Of a stretch of 64,000 nucleotides of DNA, positions 1 to 8,785 are shown one piece after another (position 1 is the stretch's first letter; each line of letters begins with the position of its first letter). The translations under genes and the position numbers were made by a program. The notes under the pieces are model-generated. The model was not told the origin of the DNA and ran no database searches. It worked only from the letters and a program-made list of their open reading frames with translations. The stretch covers positions 1 through 64,000 of the forward strand of contig NZ_GL882692.1 in NCBI RefSeq assembly GCF_000195635.1. Reading direction: 5' to 3'. The stretch is from Bacteroides fluxus YIT 12057. GTDB lineage: Bacteria; Bacteroidota; Bacteroidia; Bacteroidales; Bacteroidaceae.

Positions 1-112
1 TATAACAATCCCAGAGCATTCGCTCAATAAAGTTGATTTTTTAAAGAGCCGTGTTCAGAAAGGGGGGATTTGCTTTCGTTTTTCTTGTCTTTGTTTCTTG
101 ATTTCTGTATCC

Positions 113-991
113 TTAATGTGATTGGGCCGTTATGCCGCTGAATGTGCCGCATAACGTGGCTTTCGAAAGTTTGAATTGCCCGTGAAGCAGATGGCAGATA
201 GCTTTCTTAGGGGATGCCAGCAGGCAAATGTAGAAACATGCCAGCAGTTTTCTTATGCCATCCAGATTTCTGCGTGCAAATAGTACTCGTGCGCGCGACA
301 TATAAAATTCTCTCAGTGGCGTACCTCTTTGTGCCGTCATGCTTTCCTTATGATAGACCACGGAGGCGGGTTCGTACCAAAGTCTGTATCCGGCACGGCG
401 TATCCGCACGGACCAGTCTATCTCTTCATAGAAAAGAAAGAAAATGTCGGTCATGGGACCTACCCGTTGCAGTACGTCCCGGCGCACCATCATGGCGGCA
501 CCATGCAGATAGGGAATTTCACGGGGAGAGGAGTATTGCCCGTGGTCCGGTTCTCGTTCTCCTATCATCCGGTTTCGCAGGGTAATGGGGGAGAGGGGAG
601 TGAATCCGGCAAATTGTATGACGTTCATATTACTGCCATATTTCAACATCGGTGATACCCCACCGTTCTGTCGGTCCTTGAGGCGATGTACTAATTTTTT
701 TAATATCGGTCCTGTGATGAAAGCGTCGTTGTTGATGAAGAAGAGATAATCGCCTTCTGCCACTTTCAATCCGGCGTTGTTTCCTCCTGCAAAGCCGTTG
801 TTGATATTCTGCACGACTTTAATCTGAGGTTTGTCGGGATACTGTTTCTTGATTTTTTCTGCCTGGGGAGATTGAGAACCGTTATCCACTACAATAATTT
901 CGTAAGGATAGGTCTCGTTTTTCAGAAATGAGTCAATCATTTCGCAAGTGTCGGACAAACCGTTATAGTTTACGGTAATGATGGATACCAT
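113..991 (-). CDS. Family 2 glycosyltransferase (rhamnosyltransferase-like)
   Basis: The protein has 292 aa and a GT-A fold. The N-terminal strand SIITVNYNG (residues 3-11) is followed by EIIVVDNGS and by the pattern NNGFAGGNNAG, which is typical of rhamnosyltransferase-like GT2 enzymes. NND at about residues 87-89 takes the place of the metal/nucleotide-binding DxD. It probably adds one sugar to a lipid-linked exopolysaccharide repeat unit on the cytoplasmic side of the inner membrane. It lies 13 bp downstream of the acyltransferase in a long minus-strand operon that continues beyond the left edge. The family is clear; donor and acceptor sugars cannot be read from the sequence. Confidence 0.9.
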   Translation of the reverse strand: MVSIITVNYNGLSDTCEMIDSFLKNETYPYEIIVVDNGSQSPQAEKIKKQYPDKPQIKVVQNINNGFAGGNNAGLKVAEGDYLFFINNDAFITGPILKKLVHRLKDRQNGGVSPMLKYGSNMNVIQFAGFTPLSPITLRNRMIGEREPDHGQYSSPREIPYLHGAAMMVRRDVLQRVGPMTDIFFLFYEEIDWSVRIRRAGYRLWYEPASVVYHKESMTAQRGTPLREFYMSRARVLFARRNLDGIRKLLACFYICLLASPKKAICHLLHGQFKLSKATLCGTFSGITAQSH

Positions 992-1004
992 TGCATTGGG
1001 TTGT

Positions 1005-1628
1005 TTATTGTTTTATCCATTCTTTCTTTTCAAAATCATATCGCTTGATTACTTTTGCGGGGTTTCCTACGGCTACCGAGTAGTCGGGTATGTCTTTAGT
1101 GACAACGCTTCCGGCTCCTATCTGGCAACGGCATCCTATATGTACGCCCGCTACAATCACAGAGTTGGCGCCTATATGTGTATCTTTCCCTATAATTACT
1201 TCTTTTTTATCAAGAGGCTGTATGGAGGAATTTTGCGTTCCGTCTTTATATCCGTGATTGAACCCCGAAATAAAGACATGCTGCCCTAATCCGGCACCCG
1301 ACTGTATCGTGACTGGGCCTATCACTACGGAGCCGATACCAATGCGTACCCCATCTCCCAATATCACATCTCCTGCTCCGTTGTTGACGGTAGCAAAAGT
1401 CTCAATAACCGTTTCTTTTCCCATGCGGAATTGTTTCCAGGGAAAAACATCCATACGTGAAGGACGGCGTATGATGCTACCTTTTCCTCTGCTGTGAACC
1501 AGTGGATTCAAAAAAAACTTGACCCATAATCGCGGTTTGGGATTTCGCTGGGGGGTGATAATCCAGATTGCGAAATCGTGAATCTGTTTATTCTGCTTGA
1601 TTTTTTGTTTTAGTTTGGATAGTGACAT
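1005..1628 (-). CDS. Hexapeptide-repeat (left-handed beta-helix) acyltransferase
   Basis: The protein has 207 aa. After a basic N-terminus rich in Lys and Gln, the stretch from about residue 75 to 195 shows hexapeptide turns such as VILGDGVRIGIGSVV, VIIGKDTHIGANSVI and CQIGAGSVVTKDIPDYSVAVGNPAKVI. The last is the usual C-terminal signature of WbbJ/CysE-type acetyltransferases. It probably O-acetylates a sugar of the exopolysaccharide made by the neighbouring transferases. Its start overlaps the end of the upstream glycosyltransferase gene by 41 bp, suggesting translational coupling. The acceptor is unknown. Confidence 0.88.
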   Translation of the reverse strand: MSLSKLKQKIKQNKQIHDFAIWIITPQRNPKPRLWVKFFLNPLVHSRGKGSIIRRPSRMDVFPWKQFRMGKETVIETFATVNNGAGDVILGDGVRIGIGSVVIGPVTIQSGAGLGQHVFISGFNHGYKDGTQNSSIQPLDKKEVIIGKDTHIGANSVIVAGVHIGCRCQIGAGSVVTKDIPDYSVAVGNPAKVIKRYDFEKKEWIKQ

Positions 1629-2817
1629 ATTGTTGGGCTCTTATTATATAATCATATAACTTTGACACACTGTTTTCCCAAGTGTGTGTATGCGCAAATT
1701 CGATGCGTCTCTTTGTTGCATCCGGATTGTGCTCTTGCAATGCCTTGCGGATGGCTTGTATATATTCGGAGGCTCCCAGGCAATTCAAAACATAGTTGTC
1801 GAAAATCTCCATCGTTTTGGTTCTTGTTGCTACCACGGGTTTGCCTAACGCCAGATATTCGTCCACTTTGCGGGGATAGTTCCCGACGGTGATTTCATTG
1901 ATTAGCTGCGGATTGATGCATATATCGAAATGCGACATATAGGCTACTGTCTCTGCTTGTTGCTTTGCTCCCAAAAAGAAGACATTCTTCAGTGAGTGCA
2001 ATTTGTGTGCCTTGAAATAGTCGTCTTCTCCACCCACCAAGACCATTGAGCATTCAGGAAGTTTTTTTGCCGTTTCATACATAAGGTCAGCGTCTAAGCG
2101 GCGGGAAGTAATCCATCCCATATAACCGATGATGGGGCGTTTGATGTCCTTCATATCTTCAGGAAGCGGATAGTTACCGTCTGCTTGGTAATTTTTCAAG
2201 TCTACGCCTTGACCTATGTCGTAGCAATGGGTATTATAGGGGCTGACTGCCTCTGCCAGTTGCCGTGAGTTGGCGACTATCAAATCACTTTTGCCGCACA
2301 ATAGCGGCTCTAAGCGTGGAGCGTGTTTTTTCCAGAAAGCACTGACCATATTGTCTCGCCTGTAATAGACGGACAGTGAGGGTTTTAAAAAGTTTTTGGC
2401 ATAGAAACTGCGGTAGATGTCATTGTCTATGAAAAGAATATAATCCTTGAATCCGATTGAACGGGCCGTGGAAAGGACGTGATTGTATATTTTCCGGTTA
2501 TTCAGTTTGTTTACCGCGTCGAATAAACATCCGTCGGGAAGACTGTTCACCGGATAGACAGTGAAAGGGCAGTCCAACACCCATAGGTTGGATGAAACCT
2601 GTCTGACCCCGTTTCCTTTATTCTTTCTGAGGTTCTTGATGCGTTGTACGTTGGCATCCTCAGGATGTCTTAGGTAATTCAGTTTATCCACCGGCGTGTT
2701 TATATAGAGTACACGGTTGTGTCTGGCTATTTCCATGGCTATGTCTTTGGCGTTGCTGCCAATCGTGATGTCCCACGGTTGCATGCCGCTGATGATGAAG
2801 TCTCGTCCTGTAATCAT
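1588..2817 (-). CDS. Glycosyltransferase, GT4-like (group 1)
   Basis: The protein has 409 aa and a two-domain GT-B architecture. The N-terminal half carries a segment beginning RDFIISGMQPWDITIGSNAK. The C-terminal half has the nucleotide-sugar-binding region IIGYMGWITSRRLDADLMYE, a SMVLVGGEDDYF strand, and YPRKVDEYLALGKPVVAT, a variant of the usual E-x7-E region. No signal peptide or membrane segment is seen. It should act at the inner face of the cytoplasmic membrane in polysaccharide assembly. It sits between another GT4 gene (4-bp gap) and the acyltransferase (41-bp overlap). The specific sugar is not predictable. Confidence 0.85.
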   Translation of the reverse strand: MITGRDFIISGMQPWDITIGSNAKDIAMEIARHNRVLYINTPVDKLNYLRHPEDANVQRIKNLRKNKGNGVRQVSSNLWVLDCPFTVYPVNSLPDGCLFDAVNKLNNRKIYNHVLSTARSIGFKDYILFIDNDIYRSFYAKNFLKPSLSVYYRRDNMVSAFWKKHAPRLEPLLCGKSDLIVANSRQLAEAVSPYNTHCYDIGQGVDLKNYQADGNYPLPEDMKDIKRPIIGYMGWITSRRLDADLMYETAKKLPECSMVLVGGEDDYFKAHKLHSLKNVFFLGAKQQAETVAYMSHFDICINPQLINEITVGNYPRKVDEYLALGKPVVATRTKTMEIFDNYVLNCLGASEYIQAIRKALQEHNPDATKRRIEFAHTHTWENSVSKLYDYIIRAQQYVTIQTKTKNQAE

Positions 2818-2821
2818 GACA

Positions 2822-3946
2822 TCAGATATTTATGGATTGATAAACTTTCAGCAGTTCTTCTGCGGTTTTTGTCCATGAGAACTGCCGCGCCCTTTGCAGG
2901 CCGTACTCTTTTTGCTTCTGGTATAAATCCGGTTGCTGTTCCAGTTCCAGTAGTTTGCCGGCAATTTCTTCCGGTTTGAAGGGATTGACGGTCAGCGCGC
3001 CGCTTCCCGCCACTTCGGGCATGGCGGAGGTGTTTCCTGTGATGACGGGCGTGCCGCATGCCATGGCTTCCAGCATGGGAATACCGAAACTCTCGCGCAA
3101 CGAGGGGTAGAGAAATGCAAAAGCTGCGTTGTAGAGTGTGGCGAGGTCGCTGTTTGGAATGTAACCGGGGAAGTGCAGGTATTGTTTGATATCGTTGATG
3201 CCCTCCTGTTGCAGCAGTTGGTCTATATAGGTTTCCTTGAGGTCGGCTATGAGCAGAGGACGTTTTATAATGGACTGTTGCAGATACAGGCTGTACGCCT
3301 TCAGCACACGTGCCGCATTCTTTTTGGGATCGGTATTGCCCAGAAAGAACAGATAGCCCTTTTGGGGGATATATCGCTGCACAATATGCAGATCGGTGTC
3401 CGGCAACGGGTGGAAGTGCGTATTGTAGCCGTTGTAGATGGCGGTGATACGTTCGGCGGGAATATGGAGCGTCTGGCGGATGCGGTCGCACTCAAAGCGG
3501 GAAACGGTGATGATTTTCCGGCATTTCTTCAGAATGCGGGGTACTACCAATCGGCGATAATGCCGGCCCATTTCCTGATAGAGAGAGGGACTGCGGTGTT
3601 GGCGGGGTTCCAGATAGATGATGTCGTGAAGCGTCAGCACCAACGGCACGGGACACCACAGTGGTGCGGTGTTGGAGGTGCAGTGCAGCAGGTCCGCTCC
3701 TAAACTCTTGACGGCAAGCGGTAGCGCCACTTGCTCCCAAAGCGGATAGCCACCGGGGCAGCTTATCTCTACAATGGACAAGTTGGACGAATTTTCCAGG
3801 CAACGGTCTTCACCCGGAGCTACAAGCACATAGTATTCGTTGCCGTCCTTCTGTTTCTGCAATTCGCGGATAGATTCCAATGCTACGAAATCCATACCGT
3901 GTTTGTTGGCGCGGAAAATGCGCTGGGCTTCAATGGCTATTTTCAT
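2822..3946 (-). CDS. Glycosyltransferase family 4
   Basis: I place the start at the ATG at 3946, giving 374 aa beginning MKIAIEAQRIFRANKHGMD, the normal N-terminal strand of GT4 enzymes. The open frame extends upstream without a convincing start. Features are HCTSNTAPLW, VLTLHDIIYLEPRQ, the donor-binding FFLGNTDPKKN, and SLRESFGIPMLEAMACGTPVI, which holds the E-x7-E motif. It closely resembles mannosyltransferases that use a nucleotide-sugar donor. It is 8 bp downstream of the membrane GT2 gene in the exopolysaccharide operon. The family is certain; the linkage formed is not. Confidence 0.9.
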   Translation of the reverse strand: MKIAIEAQRIFRANKHGMDFVALESIRELQKQKDGNEYYVLVAPGEDRCLENSSNLSIVEISCPGGYPLWEQVALPLAVKSLGADLLHCTSNTAPLWCPVPLVLTLHDIIYLEPRQHRSPSLYQEMGRHYRRLVVPRILKKCRKIITVSRFECDRIRQTLHIPAERITAIYNGYNTHFHPLPDTDLHIVQRYIPQKGYLFFLGNTDPKKNAARVLKAYSLYLQQSIIKRPLLIADLKETYIDQLLQQEGINDIKQYLHFPGYIPNSDLATLYNAAFAFLYPSLRESFGIPMLEAMACGTPVITGNTSAMPEVAGSGALTVNPFKPEEIAGKLLELEQQPDLYQKQKEYGLQRARQFSWTKTAEELLKVYQSINI

Positions 3947-3954
3947 AAGATTCT

Positions 3955-5151
3955 TTATTGGGCTTTTCTTTTTTTCTTGAACTGCAGGACATGACTGAAA
4001 ATGGATTTGAACATAAGGACGGGGAACGCCCATATCGCTTTTCTGAAGCGCAGGGCTATCTCTCCTTCGGGCAACGCCATGATAAACGTGAAGCCCATGG
4101 CGGCCGATAGCAGGTACCACTTGGGGCAAAGCGTCCAGTCTGTGACGGTGGTGACAACTGTGAAAAAAAGGATAAGCGCTATCAGCAGGAAGCGTGAGGG
4201 GAGCAGCCATTGGAACAGTTTGTTGCAATAGTCCCATTTGCCTTTCAGAACCGCCATAGGAAGGTGCCTGATGGCAAACAGTCCGCTACTGTACTGCGAG
4301 TGAAGCCATCCCAGTCGGCGGGCTTCGTAGCCGTCGGCGTTTTCTTCTTTCTTGCTGTAGCACACCACTTCTTCCATGTATTCTGTATAAATATTCTGTT
4401 TTAAGAGGGCTATTTCCGTCGTTTTGCTGATGTCTGATCCTCTCAAGGTGGGGGCTATCTCATGAAACATCTTGAAGTCAAAAGCCATGGCCGATCCTAT
4501 TAAGGCTGCCGAGAGCCCCATGCGGGTATGTCCTTTACGGAAAATGTTGTTGTTTATTTCTTCACTGGTGGCATTGAGCACGGCAATGTCGGTGGTCAAG
4601 TTTTCGGTCATACGGTGTGCCTGCATGGCATCGCAACCGGAGTAATAGGCATTGTTGAATAGACATAAGGCGTTGGAGACCGCTTTGTTGTCGGAATTGA
4701 AGATGACTATCATGTCATACTCGTCGGGAGAATAGCGTTCCATGACTTGTTGGATAGCATAGACTTTGGTACATCGGTCATTATCCGGAACCACAATGTT
4801 GACGGGCATTTGCAATAATGTCATCAAGTCTTCTTCAGGCAGTCGGGTGGCAGCTACGGCTATGTCGTATTTTTCGCGCGGATAATCTTGGTTCTCCAGA
4901 AAGTGGCTGACGGATTCTATGACTTCTTTCCCGTCGCGCAATACGGTAAACAGTACCAGGAAGCGATGCTTTATCCTGCTGGCAGGGTAGGGGTTTCTGT
5001 ACCGTCCCAATGAGAAGAGGGCACAGACAAACAGGTATAGTACCGGTATGGCCATGAAAAGGAACAATATGGAATCTGTTATTTGCAGTGTATTGTTGTT
5101 GTCGTTCATCCACCAGCCCGGGTTGAATATGGAGAAGATATCAAGATTCAT
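3955..5151 (-). CDS. Membrane-anchored family 2 glycosyltransferase
   Basis: The protein has 398 aa. An N-terminal membrane segment (SILFLFMAIPVLYLFVCALF, about residues 27-46) is followed by a GT-A domain in which FNSDNKA takes the place of the DxD motif. The C-terminal third has two or three more membrane segments (about 315-370) and a very basic end (KKKRK). This layout is typical of processive or lipid-linked GT2 enzymes. It probably contributes one step of exopolysaccharide repeat-unit synthesis. It follows the polymerase gene by 12 bp. It could instead be a polymerizing synthase, but a separate Wzy-like gene next to it makes that less likely. Confidence 0.82.
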   Translation of the reverse strand: MNLDIFSIFNPGWWMNDNNNTLQITDSILFLFMAIPVLYLFVCALFSLGRYRNPYPASRIKHRFLVLFTVLRDGKEVIESVSHFLENQDYPREKYDIAVAATRLPEEDLMTLLQMPVNIVVPDNDRCTKVYAIQQVMERYSPDEYDMIVIFNSDNKAVSNALCLFNNAYYSGCDAMQAHRMTENLTTDIAVLNATSEEINNNIFRKGHTRMGLSAALIGSAMAFDFKMFHEIAPTLRGSDISKTTEIALLKQNIYTEYMEEVVCYSKKEENADGYEARRLGWLHSQYSSGLFAIRHLPMAVLKGKWDYCNKLFQWLLPSRFLLIALILFFTVVTTVTDWTLCPKWYLLSAAMGFTFIMALPEGEIALRFRKAIWAFPVLMFKSIFSHVLQFKKKRKAQ

Positions 5152-5163
5152 GTTTCCGTTTAT

Positions 5164-6603
5164 TTAGTTTGTTATATTTTGTCTGTGAATGCAAGCGTCT
5201 ATCCGTTGTCCGTTCAATGTTGCAGCCAAGAAAGTGAATACGATGATCTGGGTGGGGAACTGATTGAAGAAGGCATTGCCATAGGCGCTGACCATCAGTC
5301 CGAACACACCGCACAGCATGGCTGTGAGTATTCCCCGGAACTCTTTGTTCTTGATGCGGAACATCACTATGTAGCATGCCCGCAAAAGACTTGTGATAAG
5401 TACTCCCAGATATAGTGAAAGGCCGACTATTCCGGTTTCCATCCATAGTTTTACGTAGGTGGAATCATGGGGGATAACTGTGGTGACGCGCATGGCGAAA
5501 CGTTGCGCTTCCACACCGCCCAGCCCCAGGCCTTCACCGAAAGGACGTTTTTTGAGATATACCGCCAATTTCTTCTTGTTTTCTGCACGCACGTTGTACG
5601 AAGCGTCTTCCGTGGGATTGAAAGCCGTACGCATGCGGCGTATCATGGGGTTGTCCTGGCCTATGTAGGTATGGGCGAAGAATATGTAAATGCTGATGCC
5701 GAGCAGACCAGTCATCAGCATCATACTGACTTGCTTGTTTATCAAGGCGAAAAGTAGCATTCCGCCCAACGGGACGGCTATGGCTCCGCGGGTTCCGGAA
5801 AGGAACATGGCATATATTCCCAATGAAGCGACGATGGCGTAATAGATTTTATACCGCTTTTCGGGAGTATAGAAGGCAATGATGCCGTAAAGCACACCGG
5901 CCATACCCATATTGGAACCGAGATTGCCTGCATCCGTAAAGAAAGAGAAGTAGCGGGTACCCGTAGCGATGATGTGTGTTTTGGCACCGCCTTGGGCGAG
6001 CCATACTTTCTCTAAAGAGTCGAATCCTATATATTTCTGGATAAGAGTTTTCAACACTGCCAGCAGCACCAATATAGATAAGATAAAGACAAGCTGTTTC
6101 ACGTACTTTAGCCGGTTGATGAGCACGCTGCCCAAAAAAGCGGTCAGAAGCCCGGTGTATATGATTCCTCGTGAAGCGCTCCATGCCTCGAAAGTGGCAG
6201 TGGGATTGGCTACTTCAAGAAGACAGTAGAGGCTCCATAGGAGGCAGCCTGCTGTAAGTATGTTTCTACCGTTCTCCCACGGAAGTTTCCGGCTTAGTAT
6301 GGAGTGGGTCAGAGCGATAAACAGTGTGCCGAACAAACCGACGTCCATGATTACGCTGAAACCGGATAACTGGCCGTAGCGTATGATATAGTTGATGAAG
6401 TAGTTGAGTATGAACAGCCCATAGAAGGCGACTACCGGGAAACGCAGCGTCTGTATCAGGTAATACAAAGCCACCGGAAGCAACATGACTGCGATGACTC
6501 CGGACAGGCTTCCGCTGCCGGAGCAGATCGCTATGACTGCCAATCCTGTGATAAGGCCTGCATAAAGTAGCAGTTTGGGTGATATGTATCCTTGTTCTAT
6601 CAT
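5164..6603 (-). CDS. O-antigen ligase/polymerase-like (Wzy) membrane protein
   Basis: The protein has 479 aa and about ten to twelve hydrophobic segments. A long periplasmic loop lies around residues 320-390 and contains RAENKKKLAVYLKKRPFGEG and a VIPHDSTYVKLWMETGIVGL segment. That H-x-x-Y region before the last helices is typical of the Wzy_C/O-antigen ligase family. In this operon it most likely polymerizes undecaprenyl-linked repeat units at the periplasmic face. It lies between the chain-length protein (8-bp gap) and the membrane GT2 gene. A ligase role cannot be excluded because both activities share this fold. Confidence 0.85.
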   Translation of the reverse strand: MIEQGYISPKLLLYAGLITGLAVIAICSGSGSLSGVIAVMLLPVALYYLIQTLRFPVVAFYGLFILNYFINYIIRYGQLSGFSVIMDVGLFGTLFIALTHSILSRKLPWENGRNILTAGCLLWSLYCLLEVANPTATFEAWSASRGIIYTGLLTAFLGSVLINRLKYVKQLVFILSILVLLAVLKTLIQKYIGFDSLEKVWLAQGGAKTHIIATGTRYFSFFTDAGNLGSNMGMAGVLYGIIAFYTPEKRYKIYYAIVASLGIYAMFLSGTRGAIAVPLGGMLLFALINKQVSMMLMTGLLGISIYIFFAHTYIGQDNPMIRRMRTAFNPTEDASYNVRAENKKKLAVYLKKRPFGEGLGLGGVEAQRFAMRVTTVIPHDSTYVKLWMETGIVGLSLYLGVLITSLLRACYIVMFRIKNKEFRGILTAMLCGVFGLMVSAYGNAFFNQFPTQIIVFTFLAATLNGQRIDACIHRQNITN

Positions 6604-6611
6604 CTTGGCTT

Positions 6612-8780
6612 TTATTTTACCGCTGCCTTGTGGGAGGTCAGTCCCAATTGGGCCAGATTACTGAGGAAACTGTGCGCAGGGTTGTAAGGTGGAAGCGGAC
6701 CGGTGAATGATTCCACTACTTCACGGTCGGCATTGTTGAGGTAGAGGTAGAAAGGTTTCCCGGACAGTGTTTTCCGCAAGGAACGCAAGCGTGCGTCATC
6801 CTTGGCACTCCATAAACGCGCTGCATTGGCTATCAGTAAGTTGACGTCCGCAGTGGCTAGCACGGATTCCGGTACTGTATGGTGGCACAGAGCGGGATAT
6901 TCTACCAGCAGTATGTCAGGAATCTTTTCGGCTTCATTCTTTTGCCAGAAGTCCGACAGTTGCCGGGCCTGTACATATTTTTTGTCTTCTATTTCAAAAT
7001 CCGACTGATGGGTGACGATACGGACATTCAAGCTTTCTGTTCTCCAATAGTCGGCAAAGTACTTGGCAAGGAACGATTTCCCCTCCCGTTCTTCCATGCT
7101 GAGCAGGTTGATGACAGTCGTTTTTCCCGGTACGAGATATTGGTTAAGTTGCTGGCAGGCGTATGCGGCTGCACGGCGGTTGCATGCTTTGAGGAAACCG
7201 CGGAACTTCAGGTTGCTGATTCCATTGAATGCAGCGATTACAGGTAGTCCGGTAAGCCGCTTGCTACGTTCTACGTCCCGTAGGGTTCTGTCTATGAGTT
7301 CAACCAGCAAGGAGAGTCCTATGATAAATATCAGACTGCCGAAGAAAGCGGCAGCGATGAACAAGGCTCGTTTGCGTCCATTATCAGTCAGAGGATACTC
7401 CGGAGGGGTAATGATTTGAAGGTTGCTGGTACTCATTTCAATATTTTTCAGACGGAGACGAGCCTCGGATAATCCACGGAGGACTTCGCGGTAAGTATCT
7501 TCCGCAATGCCCACCGCACGTTCTTTACGGTTTACTTGAGTACCTACGGGAGAAAGCGCCTTGTAGCCTTCACGGATATCTTCCCGGCGTTCGTCCAGAA
7601 CTTTAAGCTCCGCCTTGGCCTTGGCTTCATTGATCACCGCCAGCAACCATTCATTGACCATATTCTGGATACCGACTCCTTCCTTGGAGAAAGCATATTC
7701 ATTGATATTGTCGGACAGGCGGCTGATGTTGTCCTCTGCCTGTTTCAACTCGCGTTTGCTTTTCAAAAGCTCTTCATTCTTACTATGTTCTGTATCGGTA
7801 GTGAAGATTTCTTGTTCCGTAATCTTCTCGTTCAACTTGCTGACCTTGTCCAATTCTTGCAATAGGTTGGTATTAGTACGCATCAGGCGGGCACGTATAT
7901 CCATTTTCTTTTCCAGCATGTCGAGTAAGGCTCGTGCCCCTGCGTATTCTCTTTTGGTGAGTTCATAGCGGTCATCCACTTCATATTTGGTAATGGCGAG
8001 GGCTTTGGTCTGTTCTCCATAGTTAATGACTTCCTCTTGTACGCTGTAGCGCATCAAGTCATCCTCCTCTTTGGTGAGAATGCTTTTCGCTTTTTTTACT
8101 TGTTCTTCAAAGTAGGCTATTACATTTCTGGTCGAACTGAACCGCAATATCTCATAAGCTTTGGTCAGTTCATCTTCCAGAAGAATAAGAGTGTTCTGAG
8201 TGATACCGGGGTCGCCGCAAGTATAGGTGATGTCTATCAAATCGCTGTTGCCAAGACGTTTGATGACGATTTTACTTAATGCATTATAACTGAAGAAAGG
8301 ACTTGTAGGCCGACTGAAGAGGGTGAATACGAAATTACCTTGGTTGGGCTTGCGGTATTTGAACAGGTTTTCGGTGGTTTTGCTGACCGACTCGCGGTCA
8401 ACCAATGCAAGAACCTCTTTCGGTGTGTTTTTTATCAGTTGCCGGTAATGCTTGGCAAGGAGGTAGGGGGTGTCTTTGTTTTCGTCGCCATGAACCAGAC
8501 AGGTGGCGAGCAGGCGGACGGAGACTTTTTCCAAAGTTCCTTTGGATTTACCAATGTTAATGATATTGTCGAATGTGCTGTTGATTGAGAAAAAATTGAA
8601 ACTTTCTTCTGTAACGGCACTTGCGTTGGTCACACCTGCATAAATACTGCTGTTTACTGTGTAGCTGAACGGTAAGAATTGGGTGAAATAAATCACCAAG
8701 GCAGTTACAATGAGACTTCCCCATAACATTCGGTAACGGATGCGGTAAAGAAATAGGGATATGAACTGTATTACATCCAT
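6612..8780 (-). CDS. Wzz-type polysaccharide chain-length protein with degenerate kinase-like C-terminus
   Basis: The protein has 722 aa. It has a first membrane helix at about 18-34, a long periplasmic part rich in coiled coil (about 190-440), a second helix at about 475-495 (ALFIAAAFFGSLIFIIGLSL), then a cytoplasmic domain of about 200 residues. That domain resembles the ATPase part of bacterial tyrosine kinases. The P-loop region reads SMEEREGKSFLAKY and a Walker-B-like strand reads ILLVEYPAL, but the C-terminus has no tyrosine cluster. It probably controls chain length with Wzy and forms the inner-membrane part of the export machine. Whether the C-terminal domain binds ATP is doubtful. 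Confidence 0.85.
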   Translation of the reverse strand: MDVIQFISLFLYRIRYRMLWGSLIVTALVIYFTQFLPFSYTVNSSIYAGVTNASAVTEESFNFFSINSTFDNIINIGKSKGTLEKVSVRLLATCLVHGDENKDTPYLLAKHYRQLIKNTPKEVLALVDRESVSKTTENLFKYRKPNQGNFVFTLFSRPTSPFFSYNALSKIVIKRLGNSDLIDITYTCGDPGITQNTLILLEDELTKAYEILRFSSTRNVIAYFEEQVKKAKSILTKEEDDLMRYSVQEEVINYGEQTKALAITKYEVDDRYELTKREYAGARALLDMLEKKMDIRARLMRTNTNLLQELDKVSKLNEKITEQEIFTTDTEHSKNEELLKSKRELKQAEDNISRLSDNINEYAFSKEGVGIQNMVNEWLLAVINEAKAKAELKVLDERREDIREGYKALSPVGTQVNRKERAVGIAEDTYREVLRGLSEARLRLKNIEMSTSNLQIITPPEYPLTDNGRKRALFIAAAFFGSLIFIIGLSLLVELIDRTLRDVERSKRLTGLPVIAAFNGISNLKFRGFLKACNRRAAAYACQQLNQYLVPGKTTVINLLSMEEREGKSFLAKYFADYWRTESLNVRIVTHQSDFEIEDKKYVQARQLSDFWQKNEAEKIPDILLVEYPALCHHTVPESVLATADVNLLIANAARLWSAKDDARLRSLRKTLSGKPFYLYLNNADREVVESFTGPLPPYNPAHSFLSNLAQLGLTSHKAAVK

Positions 8781-8785
8781 AGGGA

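Noticed and set aside
1-112. Possible start of a further minus-strand gene (ATG at 19) at the left edge
   Set aside because: Only six codons are visible and no promoter or domain can be judged. The operon probably continues, but I cannot support a gene call.
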